Shown here piece after piece: positions 1-11,768 of a stretch of DNA of 64,000 bases. Source of the DNA: Hirsutella rhossiliensis. Lineage: Eukaryota > Ascomycota > Sordariomycetes > Hypocreales > Ophiocordycipitaceae. The notes under the pieces were generated by a model. The model did no database searches, had not been told where the DNA came from, and saw only the letters and a program-made list of their open reading frames with translations. Position numbers and translations under genes: made by a program. How positions within the stretch are numbered: position 1 is the stretch's first letter; every line of letters starts with the position of its first letter. The stretch covers positions 2,294,001-2,358,000 of the forward strand of contig NW_025408669.1 in the NCBI RefSeq assembly GCF_020360975.1, written 5' to 3'.

Positions 1-3000
1 ATCGAGTACGGAGCTCTGCAAAAAGGCCATGAGCTTGCTGTATAGCCTGGTGCAGCCACGATACTGGGGCGATCTTGAGCTCGACCTGTTTTCCAACGTC
101 ACCGACGTCATCCTCGCGAGCGACAAGACTCAAAACATCCTCAACGCTGATCCCACAGACAAGGAGAAGTACGATGAGAGGTTCATCACCAACATCATCA
201 ACACGCTGCAGGTCGTGCGCATCGTGCTGAACTTCAAGTCGGACGAATGGGTGCAGAAGCACTTTGCTGCGGTGCAGAAGGTTCTGGAAAAGTGTTTGAA
301 GTGCGAGAACCCAGAGGTTCAGGACTGTTTGCATCTCTCCGACGACAAGTACGATGATGGGCGCGAATTGAAATCCATCATCAAGCGCATTCTCGAAGCT
401 GTGCCCGAGGATACGCCAATGGAAGATGCAGATGCAGAAGCAGAGGCCGAGGCCCCGACGTCGGAGATTGTCGCCTATCTCTCGCAGGCTGCGACGGAAG
501 CAATGAACAACTCGTCCTACATCTCAGGCGTCAACCTCCTCTGGTCCCTCGGGGAACGCAAACCAGCTGTCATTGACCAACATGTCACGTCCTTGATGAA
601 AGCCTTGCAGAGTAAGCATGCGCGGGAGCACGTGCAGCACTACAACGCCGTTGCCAGCCAGGCTGCCGGCGCAAGCACCCGTGGCCAAGACGGCAGTCCG
701 GCATCTGGGGAAATGGCCGCGTACGACCTCGAGATCCAGACGAAACTCATCATCAAGGAGATCCAGACCGTTGCGCTGCGCATGGAGCACTTGGGAGATA
801 ACCGGCGGCCGTTCCTCAGCGTGCTGGCGACTCTGGTGGAGAAGTCGATGCACATTGAGCTGTGCACGGAGATTCTCAGCATGGTCGAGGGCTGGGTGTT
901 TCGATCCGAGGGGACATGGCCCACGCTCAAGGAGAAGACCGCAGTGCTCCACAAGATGCTCTCGTTTGAGCATAGGCAAGACTCGATGATGCTGTCCAAG
1001 TTCCTGGAGCTCGTGATCCGTATTTACGAGGACCCCAAGATCACTCGTACCGAGTTGACAGTGCGGATGGAGCACGCCTTTCTCATCGGCACCAGGGCCG
1101 CCGACGTCGAGATGCGCAACCGTTTCATGGCCATATTCGACAAGAGCCTGTCCAAGACGGCCAGCCTGCGTCTTTCCTACGTCCTGAGCTCTCAGAACTG
1201 GGACACGCTGGCCGACTCCTACTGGCTTGCTCAGGCCTCGCAACTCTTGTTGGGCGCCGTGGAGCTGAACACAAACGTCCAGCTTCATCCAGAGGACTTC
1301 AAAGTCTGGCCGGCATCTCAACTGGCCATGATGTATCCAAAGGACAGAGACTCGAGAGAGCCGAAGCTGATGTCCGACGACAAGCTCGAGGCTCTGCTCG
1401 TCAGCCATCGTCGTTTTATTGCCGAGCTTGGCGAGGTCAAAGTCCGAGACGTTATCGAGCCGCTGGTGCAGCTGCAGCATGTTGACACGCAGCTAGCCCA
1501 TGAGCTTTGGGTGACGATTTTCCCCATGTTCTGGTCTGCAACTGCTCGCGATGAGCGGGCCGACCTTGAACGCGGTATGGTGTCGTTGTTGACGAAAGAC
1601 TACCACAGCCGTCAAATCGACAAGCGGCCCAATGTCATCCAGTCACTTGTCGAAGGAGCTGCCAGGACGTGGCCGGATTGCAAGCTGCCGCCTCACGTGC
1701 TGAAGTTTGAGGCCAAGACGTACGATGCCTGGTATGCGGCGTTGGTGCAGCTCGAGAATGCGGCCATCAAGCCCCAGATCGAATCGGCAACCGTTCGTGA
1801 GAGCAATCTGGACGCACTCGTTGAGCTGTACGCGCTGCTTCAAGAAGACGACTTCTACTACGGGACGTGGCGTCGGCGGTGCCAGTTTGTCGAGACCAAC
1901 GCGGGCCTCTCGTACGAGCAAAACGGCATGTGGGACAAGGCCCAGAAGCTGTACGAGACTGCTCAGATCAAAGCGAGGACTGGCGTCATACCCTTTTCTC
2001 AGGCCGAGTACATGCTCTGGGAAGATCACTGGGTCCTGTGTGCGCAGAAGCTCCAGCAGTGGGAGATTCTACAAGATTTCGCCAAGCACGAGAACTTCCA
2101 GGACTTGCTTCTCGAATGCGCCTGGCGCAACACGGACATGTGGCAGGATGCTCAGCACCGAGAGGCACTTGATAATGTCATTAAGGGTGTCATGGATGCG
2201 CCGACTCCTCGCAGGGCGTTCTTCCAAGCCTTCATGTCTCTACTCAAGTTCCACAACCAGCAGGAGAACGCTCTCGACTTTGGTCGCGTCTGCGACGAGG
2301 CCATTCAGCTTTCCATCAGAAAGTGGCATCAGCTTCCGGAGCGACTGACCAATGCGCATATTCCATTGCTGCAAAACTTCCAGCAGCTCGTCGAGATGCA
2401 TGATGCTAGTGTCATCTGCCAGAGCCTAGCAAGCACAAACTCGTCCAACCTCGATGTCAAGTCTGGCGAGCTGAAGCTGCTCCTTGGCGCGTGGCGCGAC
2501 AGGCTGCCCAATGTTTGGGACGACATCACCGCTTGGCAGGACCTGGTCACCTGGAGGCAGCACATCTTCAGCCTCATCAACCAGACTTACCTGCAGTTGC
2601 TTCCCCAGCAGGGCCAGCAGAATGCCGGAGGGGCCAACTCCTTTGCCTACCGCGGCTACCACGAGACTGCTTGGATCATCAACCGATTCGCTCACGTGGC
2701 CCGCAAGCACAGCCTCCCAGAAGTCTGCATCAGCCAGCTGAGCCGCATCTACACCCTCCCCAACATCGAGATCCAGGAGGCTTTCCTGAAGCTGCGGGAA
2801 CAGGCCAAGTGTCACTACGAGAATCCGGACGAATTGTCGAGCGGCTTGGATGTTATCAACAACACGAACCTCAACTACTTCAATCCGCAGCAAAAGGCCG
2901 AATTCTACACGCTCAAGGGCATGTTTCTCGAGAAACTCAGCCACAAGGAAGAGGCCGATAGTGCCTATGGCACTGCACTGTACTTCGACATCGGGGCGGC

Positions 3001-5314
3001 CAAGGCTTGGGCAGAATGGGGGTACTTCAACGACAGAAAATTCAAGGAGGATCCCTCAGACTTGAACGCCGCTCGGCAGGCACTCACCTCCTACTTGCAA
3101 GCAGCCGGCAGCTACAAGAATGCCAAGTCTCGGAAGCTGCTGGCCCGAATCCTCTGGCTGCTCAGCTTGGATGACTCCAAGGGCACCATCGCCATGGGCT
3201 TTGACGACTTCAAGGGCGAGACACCTGTGTGGTACTGGATTACCTTTATTCCCCAGCTGCTCACGGGTCTGGGCCACAAAGAGGCACCGCGCGTCTACCA
3301 GATCTTGCTGAGCATCGCCAAGTCATACCCGCAGGCGCTCTACTTCCAGCTTCGAACCAATCGCGAGGACATGCACATCATCCGAAAGAGCCAGGAGGCA
3401 AAGGAGCGAGCCCGACAGCAGCGAGCACCGTCGACGGCGGCCAACACTAAGGCTGGGGCGTCGCCGCTACAAACCAAACAGGACGCCCCAAAAATCGAAG
3501 CTGGCGCTTCTCGACCCGGCACTGCCAGCGGAGGCGATGGCGCTCAAGTCAAGATGGACGGGATCGAGCCGAACGCAGCGCAGGCGCCGGCGGCTGCGTC
3601 GATGTCGACGGCAAACGTAGCCGGCCAAGGCCAAGGACAGGACCAGCAGGCTGGGCAAAGCCAGAAGAAGCCGCCGTGGGAGCTGACGGAGGAGATCATG
3701 TCGGTGCTCAAGACGGCGTTCCCCCTGCTGGCTCTCTCGATGGAGACCATGGTGGACCAGATTCAAAAGCACTTCAAGTGCCCTCCGGACGAGGATGCGT
3801 ACCGTCTGATCGTCGCCCTCCTCAACGATGCCTTGACCTATGTCAGCCGCACCCCGGCCTCGTTTGCCAAGAGTGTCAAGCTTCCCCCGGCAACGGAAAC
3901 GAACATCACTAGGTTTGCTGAGACGATCCTGCCGAACCACATCAAGAAGTCCTTTGAGGCGGACTTCGTGGAGGTGAAGCCGACAATGTACGAGTACATC
4001 CACAAGCTGCGCCGCTGGCGAACCAAGTTTGAGGAGAAGTTGGACCGACGGTTCTGCCATGCACCGCTGGAGACGTTTTCGCCCCATTTGAGCGAATTCC
4101 GGTACCAGAAGTTTGACGAGGTGGAGATTCCGGGACAGTACCTCCAGCACAAGGACAAGAACCAGGACTTTATCCGGATCGAACGGTTCCTGCCCAACGT
4201 CGACCTGGTGCGGTCCTACAGCGCCTCGTACCGGCGACTCAAGATGCGCGGTCACGACGGCAGCGTGCACGCGTGGGCGGTGCAGCATCCGGCGGCGCGG
4301 CACTGCAGGCGGGAGGAGAGGATTCTGCAACTGTTCCGGCAGCTTAACCAGACTCTGGGCCGCAAGAAGGAGAGCCGCCGTCGCGATCTCCAGTTCACGC
4401 TGCCGCTCATGGTTCCTCTTGCGCCCCACATCAGGATCGTGCAAGAGGACACGTCGTACGTGACGTTGCAGGCCGTGTACGAGGACCACTGCAGACGCGT
4501 GGGTCTAGTCAAGGACGAGCCGGTGCTCTTCACGCTTGAGAAGCTTCGGGGCGTGCTGGATCCGAAGAACCAGGTACGTTGCGGGGCGGCGGGAGAGGGC
4601 GAGGAGCCGGTGACTGACGCGCCGAAGCAGGGCAAGGTGGAGCTGACGCCGACGGCGCGGCTGGAGGTGTTTAAGGCGGTGCAGGAGAAATGGGTGCCGT
4701 CGACGATTGCGCTGGAGCACTTCCAGCAGGTGTTCCCGCAGTTTGCGGAATTCTGGCTGTTCCGACGGCAGTTTTCGTATCAGCTGTCGGCGCTGACGTT
4801 TATGACGTACATTCTCTACATGCACAACCGATACCCGTCCAAGATGAACATTGCGCGGGGGTCGGGCAACATCTGGGGCTCTGAGCTCATGTCGTTTATG
4901 AACCCGTCGAAGCCCTTCTTCACCAACCTCGAGGCAGTGCCATTCCGACTGACGCCGAACCTGCAAGTGCTGATGGGGCCGCTGGCGACGGAGGGCATCT
5001 TTGCGTGCTCGCTGATGGCGATTGCGCGGTGCCTGACGGAGCCCGAGGACGAGCTGGAGCACGCGCTGACGCTGTTTGTGCGGGACGAGATGATATTCTG
5101 GCTGACGAGCAGCCACCGGAACGGCATCAGCGAGAGCCAGCTGCGGGACTCTGTGCAGCTCAACAGCGACTCGATTGTGAAGCGGGCGGCGAGCCTGGCG
5201 CACAATCCGGCGGGGAACCTGCCGGCCAACCAGACGGTGATTGATGCGGTGGCCAAGGCGGTGAATCCGATGAACCTGGCCCAGTGCGATGCGCTGTGGA
5301 TGCCATATCTGTGA
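1..5314 (+). CDS. TRA1: Tra1, SAGA/NuA4 PIKK-family pseudokinase scaffold (5' partial)
   Basis: Tra1 is the activator-binding scaffold shared by the SAGA and NuA4 histone acetyltransferase complexes in the nucleus. The frame is open from base 2, so the gene starts upstream of the window; about 1751 residues are present, roughly the C-terminal 45% of a normal Tra1. A long helical FAT region is followed by a Gln/Ala-rich linker near 3400-3670, then the PI3K-like domain and a short FATC tail ending in WMPYL. Where an active PIKK would carry its catalytic loop, this protein reads [15 protein letters not shown], and no DFG motif is visible, as expected for the Tra1 pseudokinase. A 57-bp intron is inferred at 4574-4630 (GTACGT donor, CTGAC branch, GCAG acceptor). 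It has no stop and keeps the frame, so a naive translation carries 19 extra residues. Family assignment is very secure. Confidence 0.95.
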   Translation, partial: SSTELCKKAMSLLYSLVQPRYWGDLELDLFSNVTDVILASDKTQNILNADPTDKEKYDERFITNIINTLQVVRIVLNFKSDEWVQKHFAAVQKVLEKCLKCENPEVQDCLHLSDDKYDDGRELKSIIKRILEAVPEDTPMEDADAEAEAEAPTSEIVAYLSQAATEAMNNSSYISGVNLLWSLGERKPAVIDQHVTSLMKALQSKHAREHVQHYNAVASQAAGASTRGQDGSPASGEMAAYDLEIQTKLIIKEIQTVALRMEHLGDNRRPFLSVLATLVEKSMHIELCTEILSMVEGWVFRSEGTWPTLKEKTAVLHKMLSFEHRQDSMMLSKFLELVIRIYEDPKITRTELTVRMEHAFLIGTRAADVEMRNRFMAIFDKSLSKTASLRLSYVLSSQNWDTLADSYWLAQASQLLLGAVELNTNVQLHPEDFKVWPASQLAMMYPKDRDSREPKLMSDDKLEALLVSHRRFIAELGEVKVRDVIEPLVQLQHVDTQLAHELWVTIFPMFWSATARDERADLERGMVSLLTKDYHSRQIDKRPNVIQSLVEGAARTWPDCKLPPHVLKFEAKTYDAWYAALVQLENAAIKPQIESATVRESNLDALVELYALLQEDDFYYGTWRRRCQFVETNAGLSYEQNGMWDKAQKLYETAQIKARTGVIPFSQAEYMLWEDHWVLCAQKLQQWEILQDFAKHENFQDLLLECAWRNTDMWQDAQHREALDNVIKGVMDAPTPRRAFFQAFMSLLKFHNQQENALDFGRVCDEAIQLSIRKWHQLPERLTNAHIPLLQNFQQLVEMHDASVICQSLASTNSSNLDVKSGELKLLLGAWRDRLPNVWDDITAWQDLVTWRQHIFSLINQTYLQLLPQQGQQNAGGANSFAYRGYHETAWIINRFAHVARKHSLPEVCISQLSRIYTLPNIEIQEAFLKLREQAKCHYENPDELSSGLDVINNTNLNYFNPQQKAEFYTLKGMFLEKLSHKEEADSAYGTALYFDIGAAKAWAEWGYFNDRKFKEDPSDLNAARQALTSYLQAAGSYKNAKSRKLLARILWLLSLDDSKGTIAMGFDDFKGETPVWYWITFIPQLLTGLGHKEAPRVYQILLSIAKSYPQALYFQLRTNREDMHIIRKSQEAKERARQQRAPSTAANTKAGASPLQTKQDAPKIEAGASRPGTASGGDGAQVKMDGIEPNAAQAPAAASMSTANVAGQGQGQDQQAGQSQKKPPWELTEEIMSVLKTAFPLLALSMETMVDQIQKHFKCPPDEDAYRLIVALLNDALTYVSRTPASFAKSVKLPPATETNITRFAETILPNHIKKSFEADFVEVKPTMYEYIHKLRRWRTKFEEKLDRRFCHAPLETFSPHLSEFRYQKFDEVEIPGQYLQHKDKNQDFIRIERFLPNVDLVRSYSASYRRLKMRGHDGSVHAWAVQHPAARHCRREERILQLFRQLNQTLGRKKESRRRDLQFTLPLMVPLAPHIRIVQEDTSYVTLQAVYEDHCRRVGLVKDEPVLFTLEKLRGVLDPKNQVRCGAAGEGEEPVTDAPKQGKVELTPTARLEVFKAVQEKWVPSTIALEHFQQVFPQFAEFWLFRRQFSYQLSALTFMTYILYMHNRYPSKMNIARGSGNIWGSELMSFMNPSKPFFTNLEAVPFRLTPNLQVLMGPLATEGIFACSLMAIARCLTEPEDELEHALTLFVRDEMIFWLTSSHRNGISESQLRDSVQLNSDSIVKRAASLAHNPAGNLPANQTVIDAVAKAVNPMNLAQCDALWMPYL

Positions 5315-6039
5315 TGACGCTGCGGATTTTGTTGAAGGGGGGGGAACACAGCGGAAACAGGCCCGCGTCTGAAAGGAGGTGAGGAGAGCTCACGTCAAAC
5401 AGGGAAGAAGGGAAAAGGGGGCGAAGGTATCGGAGGGCGGCTGGCGTCGGGAAAGCGTTTTGAGCAAGGCGTTTTGGGGATTTAGAAGGAGGCTGACTCG
5501 GACGAGCCCAAGGATGGATTTTGTTTCTTTTCTTGTCATGATGCCATACACTGCAGGCTGGTTGGAGGCGTCGGCCAGCATATGGAGCATTGAATGGAAG
5601 AGTATGTGTGATGAGGATGTGTAGTAAGTTGTCAAGTTGAACGACTCGAGAATTGTACTCTGTATGTACGTACAGCCGGGCAGCGATATCGGGCCGAGGC
5701 ATCCAACAACGCTCCGGCCCTTTTCCGACTTCCGAGATTCCGCAACTACATGCCCTTTCGAACCTTGGGGTTGAGACGATGCTTCCGGGTCTCGTGCTCC
5801 CTCTGTGTACATGCATGCATGCATGTATGCATCTGCACGTCAATGAGAGAGACATCTGCCAATGACGATTGAACGAAGCCTGAGCCACCAGCCGACGTCC
5901 CGTGTGACCCTGAGAGCGCAACTCAACAGTGAATGCTCCTCGTCGATGCCGGGCGCTTGCAGACAGACAGACATACCGACCTGACCCTGTCGGAAAAGAC
6001 AAAAGAGACGCATCAGCTGCTGCTTGGCAAGAAAGCGTC
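5315..6039. other. Intergenic, Tra1 3' side / acetoacetyl-CoA synthetase promoter
   Basis: No convincing gene. It holds a (CATG)4 palindromic run at 5810-5825 and a TGTACGTACA palindrome at 5665-5674, which resembles the GGTACGTACC motif found before other genes here. A 317-codon reading frame on the minus strand crosses this stretch but has no family resemblance. Confidence 0.6.
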
Positions 6040-8422
6040 ATGGAGTTTGAGGCGGCGCCGCGGAAGCTCTGGGAGCATCCGCATCCCGAGCAAACGGCCA
6101 TGTGGCGCTTCATGCAGGAGTCGAATCGGCGCTACGGACTCCATCTCAAGGTAATGATGAGTTCCATCGATTGATGACGCGAGAAGAGTCGCGGCGAGCC
6201 GGTTGCTGACCGACGTGCCGGATACAGAACTTCCACGACCTCCACAAGTGGTCGTGTGAGCGCCGCAGCCAGTTCTACGCCCAGCTCTGGGACACGCAGC
6301 GATGGATCCACGAGGGCTCCTTCTCGTGTGTCGTCGACGAGTCGGTGCCCATCTCCAAGCTCCCGCGCTGGTTCGCGGGCGTGCGGCTCAACTGGGCCGA
6401 GAATCTGCTGTGGACGCGCGGGCCCGACGGCGCCGGCGCGCGCTCGACGCTGCACAAGGAGGACGGCAAGACGGCCGTGACCGAGGTGCGCGAGGGCGGC
6501 CGCGACGTCGTCGACGTGACGTGGGCCGAGCTGCGCGCCCGCGTCGCCCGTCTGGCCGCCGCCATGCAGGCCCGCGGCGTGGGCGAGGGGGATCGCGTCG
6601 TCATGGTGGGAGCGCACGCTTGCCAGACCCTCGTCGTCTTTCTCGCCACGGCCTGGCTGGGTGCCGTCTTTAGCAGCTCCTCGACCGACATGGGCGTTGC
6701 CGGCTTGCTGCAGAGGACGGTCCAGATCGATCCCAAGGTGCGGCCCCTCCCTTGTCATATTAGACGTCTGGACTCGACATTTGCTGACTCGAGCAGTTCA
6801 TATTCTTTGACGATGCCGCCTTGTACAACGGCAAGGTTGTCTATCTGCACGACAAGATCAAGGGCGTCATCGACGGCATGCAGGGCTGCTCTCTGTTCCA
6901 AAAGGTCGTCGTCGTTGAGCGCTTCGCACACGAGCCCCGCGACACGTCGGGCATCGCCCAGACAGAGAGGCTTGAGCAGTTTCTACAGGCCGCGCCGGTC
7001 GGCTCGTCTCCGCCGCCCATCCGGCGCATCGGCTTCCAGGACCCCCTCATCATCTACTACTCGTCGGGCACGACGGGCACGCCCAAGGCCATCGTCCACG
7101 GCGTCGGCCCGCTGCTTATGAACGTGGTCAAGGAAGGGGCACTACACTTCGACCTCACGCCCGACGACGTCGGCCTGCAGTACACAACGACAGGCTGGAT
7201 CATGTACCTGGCCAGCGTGGCGCACCTTGTCATGGGCGGCCGCGCCGTCCTCTACGATGGCTCGCCCTTTGCCCCCGACCCGGCCGTGCTGCTCCGCGTC
7301 GCCCAGCAGCAGCGCGTCTCCATCCTCGGCGTCAGCCCGCGCTGGATGACGGAGCTGATGAGGCGCAACATCGCGCCGCGCGACGTGGTCGACTTGTCGA
7401 GGCTCAAGGTAGTTACGAGCACGGGCATGGTGCTGCCGGAGCAGATGTTTGCCTGGTTCTACGACCGCGCCTTTCCCGGGCACGTTCAGCTGGCCAACAT
7501 GTCAGGCGGCACCGACATCGTATGTATTGGCATGACCCCTGGCCTCAAACTCGGACTGATGCGATGAATACCTCGACAACAGGCAGGCAGCTTCGTCTTG
7601 GCAAACCCGCTGTTGCCCGTCCACGTCGGCGGCTGCGTGGGCGGCGGTCTCGGCGTGCCCATGGCCATCTTCGACCACGACCTCGACGACGGCAGCGACG
7701 GCGTTCCGCTCGCGCCCGGCACGCCGGGAGACCTGGTCTCGACGGGCGCCTTCCCCAACGTGCCGCTCTTCCTGTGGGGCGACGCGGAGCCGGCGCCGGG
7801 GCCCAAGTATCACGGCTCCTATTTTGCGCGCTTCAACGAGGCCTGGGCGCAGGGCGACTTCTGCGCCGTGCACCCGCTGACGGGCGCGGTGCTCATGCTC
7901 GGCCGGTCCGACGGCGTGCTCAACCCGAGCGGCATCCGCTTCGGCAGCGCCGACATCTACGCCGTCGTGGAGCGCTGCTTTGCCGCCGACGTGGCCGAGA
8001 GCCTGTGCGTGGGCCAGCGCAGGGCGCACGACGTCGACGAGAGGGTGCTGCTCTTCCTCGTCATGAAGCCCGGCAAGGGCGAGGTGCTCGACCGGGACAC
8101 GGTGAGCAGGGTCAAGGCCACGATTGCGCGCGAGCTCACAAAGAGACACGTGCCCAAGTATGTCTTTGCTGTGCCCGAGATTCCGGTAAGTTTGGACCCT
8201 CGTCTCTCCTCGTCTTGCTTGACGCCTTGCGCCCGACTGACGCGACGCCACTTCCTGTCTCAGGTCACCGTCAACGGCAAAAAGGTCGAGCTCCCCGTCA
8301 AGGCCATCGTCTCGGGAAAGACGGTCAAGCCGAGCGGGACGCTGCTCAACCCGGGGAGCCTCGACTTCTTCTACCGCTTCCAAAAGGTCGAGGAGCTGAG
8401 CGAGCCGCTGGCGAAGCTGTGA
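6040..8422 (+). CDS. Acetoacetyl-CoA synthetase
   Basis: Cytosolic ANL-superfamily enzyme that activates acetoacetate to acetoacetyl-CoA with ATP, feeding sterol and lipid synthesis or ketone use. Exons inferred: 6040-6150, 6228-6737, 6797-7519, 7583-8185, 8264-8422, giving 701 residues, the usual family length. Exon 1 encodes the family N-terminus (PRKLWEHPHPEQTAMWRFM). Exon 3 carries the AMP-binding loop YYSSGTTGTPKA and the TTTGW motif; GGTDI sits at the exon 3/4 join; exon 5 holds NGKKVE with the catalytic lysine. The four introns are 59-78 bp. The last (8186-8263) is in frame and stop-free. An upstream in-frame ATG at 5929 exists, but the residues it would add do not look like the family, so 6040 is preferred. 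Confidence 0.95.
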
Positions 8423-8652
8423 TTTCCGACTTGGATGAGTCGTGGGCATGTGTCACAGGAAGGGAAAAGGGGGTCTGCGGAGGAAGAGAGGTGCTCATGT
8501 CCAAAGCAGGCTTCAATTCTTGTACACTCGGCGGCTCTCAGTCTGTTGTGTTCTTTGATCGTCCGCATGTGATTTGAATGAACCCTCCTTGTGCCCGTCA
8601 ACGAAGCCATCAACTCCTCGCACTCCCAAGTCTTCCCCGAGTCATCATGCCC

Positions 8653-9234
8653 TCACTCCACGATCGCATCCCGCCCCGCATCCGGAACCCTGCCGCCGAG
8701 CACGCCATGCCGCCACGCGAGGTAGCCGACCATGCCGCCGACGCTGCCCAGGCCAAGGGCGCCCACGACGCCGACCAAGCCGAGGGCGCGCCCACGCGCA
8801 CTGGCCAGCGACGCGGCGGCCGCGGCGGCCATGGCGGCGTAGGTCCAGTCGTCCGTCTCGACCTGGCCGCGGTTGGCCAGCAGGCGCCAGCTGCGGTCCT
8901 GCCACTCGACGGGCTCGCGGCCGCGCATGCGCAGCGCCAGCGCCGCCGCCGCCAGCCCGACGCCCACCAGGCTCCCCGTCGCCGCCGGCCGCAGCAGCCG
9001 CGGCAGCATCCCGTTGCTGCTACCGCCCGGCGCTGTTGATCCCCCCGGCGGCGCCGCAGTAGGGGACGTGGGTTTCCCCCCGCGCAGGGAGCGGATCACG
9101 CGGAGCGCCTCGCTGGCGCCCACGCCGAGGATGGTGCCCGTCGTGACGGCGCGCGTGGCGACGTGCGTGGTGAGGATGGTGCGGGCCAGGGGCTGGTCCT
9201 CGGCGTAGGGGGCGTGGGGGAAGAAGCGGGACAT
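8653..9234 (-). CDS. Hypothetical small multi-pass membrane protein
   Basis: A 193-residue protein in one exon, starting MSRFFPHAPYAEDQPLARTI. I do not recognise the family. It has several Ala/Gly/Leu-rich hydrophobic segments: one near residues 30-45 (TGTILGVGA), one near 90-105 (GSLVGVGLAAAALALRM), and a strongly hydrophobic C-terminal half ending in a Gly-rich GALGLGSVGGMVGYLAW helix. The lack of a classical signal peptide and the Gly/Ala-rich helices would fit an organelle inner-membrane protein, but this is only inference. ATG 9234 is chosen because residues upstream of it are a charged low-complexity run from a GA-rich leader (RC of 9238-9300). It ends 230 bp from the convergent acetoacetyl-CoA synthetase. 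Confidence 0.7.
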   Translation of the reverse strand: MSRFFPHAPYAEDQPLARTILTTHVATRAVTTGTILGVGASEALRVIRSLRGGKPTSPTAAPPGGSTAPGGSSNGMLPRLLRPAATGSLVGVGLAAAALALRMRGREPVEWQDRSWRLLANRGQVETDDWTYAAMAAAAAASLASARGRALGLVGVVGALGLGSVGGMVGYLAWRHGVLGGRVPDAGRDAIVE

Positions 9235-9877
9235 GGCTTGTTTTCTTCCCTCTCTCGTCTTCTTCTTCTTGTTCTTCTCCTTCTCTTCTGTGTGCTCTCT
9301 CACTCTTGACCGTTGGGAGCAGGCGCGCGTGTGTAGATTGCGAGTGGCGATGATGCTGGCGATGAATGAGGGTTTCTCCTCCCGTTTTGGGACTGTACAT
9401 CAGACGCGTCGGCCCCCAAGCTAAACTCTCACCCGCCCAATGATGGAGAAGCAATCCGGGACGGCACCACGAGCCGTCCTTCGTCATCCATTCTCGGGCC
9501 GGCAAGTAGTTGAGAGGGGAAGACAAGGGGGTGCAGGTGAATAGGAGAGCTACTGACATCCTCTCCGCCGAGAGGCCTGACGTCGGCTTCGTGGACAAAG
9601 CTTCAACTACTGTACGAACCATAGTATAAAGGCGACGGGGGGGGACCAGAGACGCACTGACACCAAGTGCTTGTGTCTCCGTCGCCGCATCATCATATTG
9701 ACTGTACCCCTACCGGGAGCCCACCATGCTCTCTCCCGGATTTCATCAAATCCCGCAATGCCACCCGACCCATCAATGCCAAACGCCCGCCCCCCCAGGG
9801 AAGTTTCCTTGAGTAAAATGCTTGCGCCGTTGCTCGTCTCCTCAAACGTGCCATCCGCTCATCTCGTCACAGGCCGA
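9235..9877. other. Intergenic: upstream of the small membrane protein, downstream of CDC16
   Basis: No gene seen. A CT-rich tract at 9238-9300 (GA-rich on the minus strand) is the probable 5' leader of the 8653-9234 gene. A TATAAA at 9625-9630 on the plus strand is followed directly by a long imperfect inverted repeat (9631-9686, listed separately). Confidence 0.5.
9631..9686. repeat. Imperfect inverted repeat able to fold as a hairpin
   Basis: The outer arms GGCGACG and CGTCGCC are exact complements. Inside them GAGAC pairs with GTCTC and GCACT with AGTGC around a 7-base loop, with one 5' internal run rich in G and one 3' bulge. It lies about 190-250 bases beyond the CDC16 stop codon, so it may be part of the 3' UTR or termination region of that minus-strand transcript. 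Confidence 0.5.
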
Positions 9878-11768
9878 CTACTCGTCGTCAGTCATCTCCA
9901 TCATGCTCTCGCCCTTGTCTTCCTCGTCCAGCAGGGCCCGTCCTCGGCCCAGCCTCCCCTTGCCCTTGTCTGCCGTGCCATGGCGGCCGTTGAGTTTCTG
10001 CGCTGCCTCCAGCTTCCTGTGCTCCAGCTGCTGCTCGAACTCGGCCAGGTCTTCGGCTTCCTCCTCGGCCGCCCCATCCATCAGCGCCGTCTCCTCCAGC
10101 GCCTTGTTGAGTAGCTCCGTGGCAATGCTGTCCTGTGGATTGATGGCCAGCGCTTGATGCAGGACCGCCACCGCCTCTTCAGGCCGGTTCTGTTCCATCA
10201 AAATGAGCCCCTTGGCGCCGAAAATGGCCGCGTCCTTGCCACCCAGGCGCAACACCTCGTCAAACTCGGCCAATGCTCTGTTAAAGTGGCGGAGCCGACG
10301 AAACGCGTGTCCCAAGTTCGTCCGCGCCGACAGCCAGGCCGACGGCTCGCTATCAATCTCGTCGGCAATCTTGAGCGCTGCGCTAAAGTACTGCACCGCC
10401 TCTTTGGGCTTGTCCTGGTGATACTTGACGATGCCCATCTCGTTGAGCAACAGCGGGTCCGTCTTGCATAATCTGTACGCCGTCTTGAGAAACTCTTCGG
10501 CGAGCGTCATGTTGTTGAGCGCGTGGTTCTGCATGCCCAGGAAGACCTGCGGTAGATGAGTGCCCATGAAGAGGCGCGCCGCCGTCGAGTAGGCCGAGAT
10601 GGCTTGATCGTGCTCTCCCTCGGCCGCAAACGTGTGGGCGAAGCCAATCCAGGCGGGGCCAAAGTGTGCGTCCATCATGCTGGCTTTGCTAAAGTAGCGC
10701 CGGGCCTCGGCAATCTTGTCAATGGCAAAGTAGTAGGTGCCGACGGCCAGCCATGTGCACGGCTCCTCGGGATGCGTGTCTGCGAGGTCGTGCGCCACCA
10801 GAAACAGCAGGTTCTTCATCTTGAGCTCGTACAGGCAGGCGAGGTGCACGGGGTATATGGCAAAGTTGTACTTGTCCTCCTGGAGGATAGCGCTCGTCAT
10901 GGCCAGGGCGTCGCGGTATCGGCACTGTGTGTAGAGCAGGTCGGCGCGCGCGAGCTGGAGGTCGGGGTTGGCGGCCAGGTGATAGTGAGTCGACAGCGAG
11001 TCGTAAGCCGTCTCAAAGGCGGCCGGGTTCCGGTACTTGGACAGCCGCGTCGTGTAGAGCATCCTTGTGAAGTCGGCGGCCTCCTGCGAGGACGAGACGT
11101 CGCCCGAGACGGTGACCGAGTCAAAGTCGAGGCTCTCGAGAAACTGCCACTCTTCGTCGGGCGAAAGCAGCGAGTTCTTCATTAGCTGCTGAAAGGCCTC
11201 GAAGCACTGCACGTCGATGCGCACGGCGTCCTTGTAGCATTCCTTGGCGCGGTCAAAGGCATTCTGCTTGGCGTGGCAGATGCCGCGGAGAAAGCACATG
11301 GCGGCCTCGAACCGGCGGTTGGCCGCCTCGTCGACGTCACCGCCGCCGTCGGGGTACCTGGGGCGCCCATGTCGAGGCTGGGCCTTGCGCTTGTTGCTGG
11401 GGCCGTTGGATATCAGGTGCGTCGGGTTCCGCTCGCCGAGGACGCTGAGCGCCTCTTCGAAGCGGTTTTGCTTGATAAGGCAGTGGCCCGCGAGGTATCG
11501 ACATGAGGGATTACGAGAGACGAGATCTTGTTTGGCCAAGAAAGCTTGAGCGCGAGTGTAGTTGCCCGTAGCGAAATGGACCTGAGCTAGCCAGAAGGCA
11601 TCCTGATCGTCGTCTACAGGGTTGCTGGCGCGTCAGCACATGGCGACAGGGCTCGGGGTGGAGTTGCTGACTTGTGAGTGCAAGCAGCTTGTCGCCGATA
11701 AATATGGCAGACTCGTACTGCGCCTTGTTGAGGGCGTCTTGTCTCCAGTCCCTCAGAAACTTCTCCAT
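9878..11768 (-). CDS. CDC16: Anaphase-promoting complex subunit Cdc16/Cut9 (APC6), TPR protein
   Basis: TPR scaffold subunit of the APC/C ubiquitin ligase that triggers sister chromatid separation and mitotic exit. Exons: 11672-11768 and 9878-11613, split by a 58-bp intron (11614-11671; branch GCTGACG, acceptor TGTAG). The join restores LALTNDDQDAFWLAQVHF, the conserved start of the Cut9 repeat array. The 610-residue product is a chain of TPR helices, including YHQDKPKEAVQYFSAALKI and FNRALAEFDEVLRL motifs, and ends in an acidic tail. Length is close to S. pombe Cut9 (665). The start at 11768 follows the family N-terminus (MEKFLRDWRQDALNKAQYE). It shares a 674-bp divergent promoter region with HIS3. 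Confidence 0.93.

Noticed and set aside
3467..4489. 340-codon minus-strand frame opposite Tra1.
   Set aside because: Low-complexity Leu/Arg/His-rich mirror of a GC-rich coding strand; Tra1 is certain here.
5755..5766. TTTCGAACCTTG, a reverse-complement tRNA B-box-like sequence.
   Set aside because: No A box or foldable cloverleaf at the required distance.
5160..6113. 317-codon minus-strand frame across the Tra1 3' end and intergenic DNA.
   Set aside because: Composition is patchy, it has no family resemblance, and it runs into the acetoacetyl-CoA synthetase start on the other strand.
9625..9630. TATAAA on the plus strand as a promoter of a new gene.
   Set aside because: No reading frame or recognised RNA follows; only the hairpin, which starts too close to be transcribed from this box.
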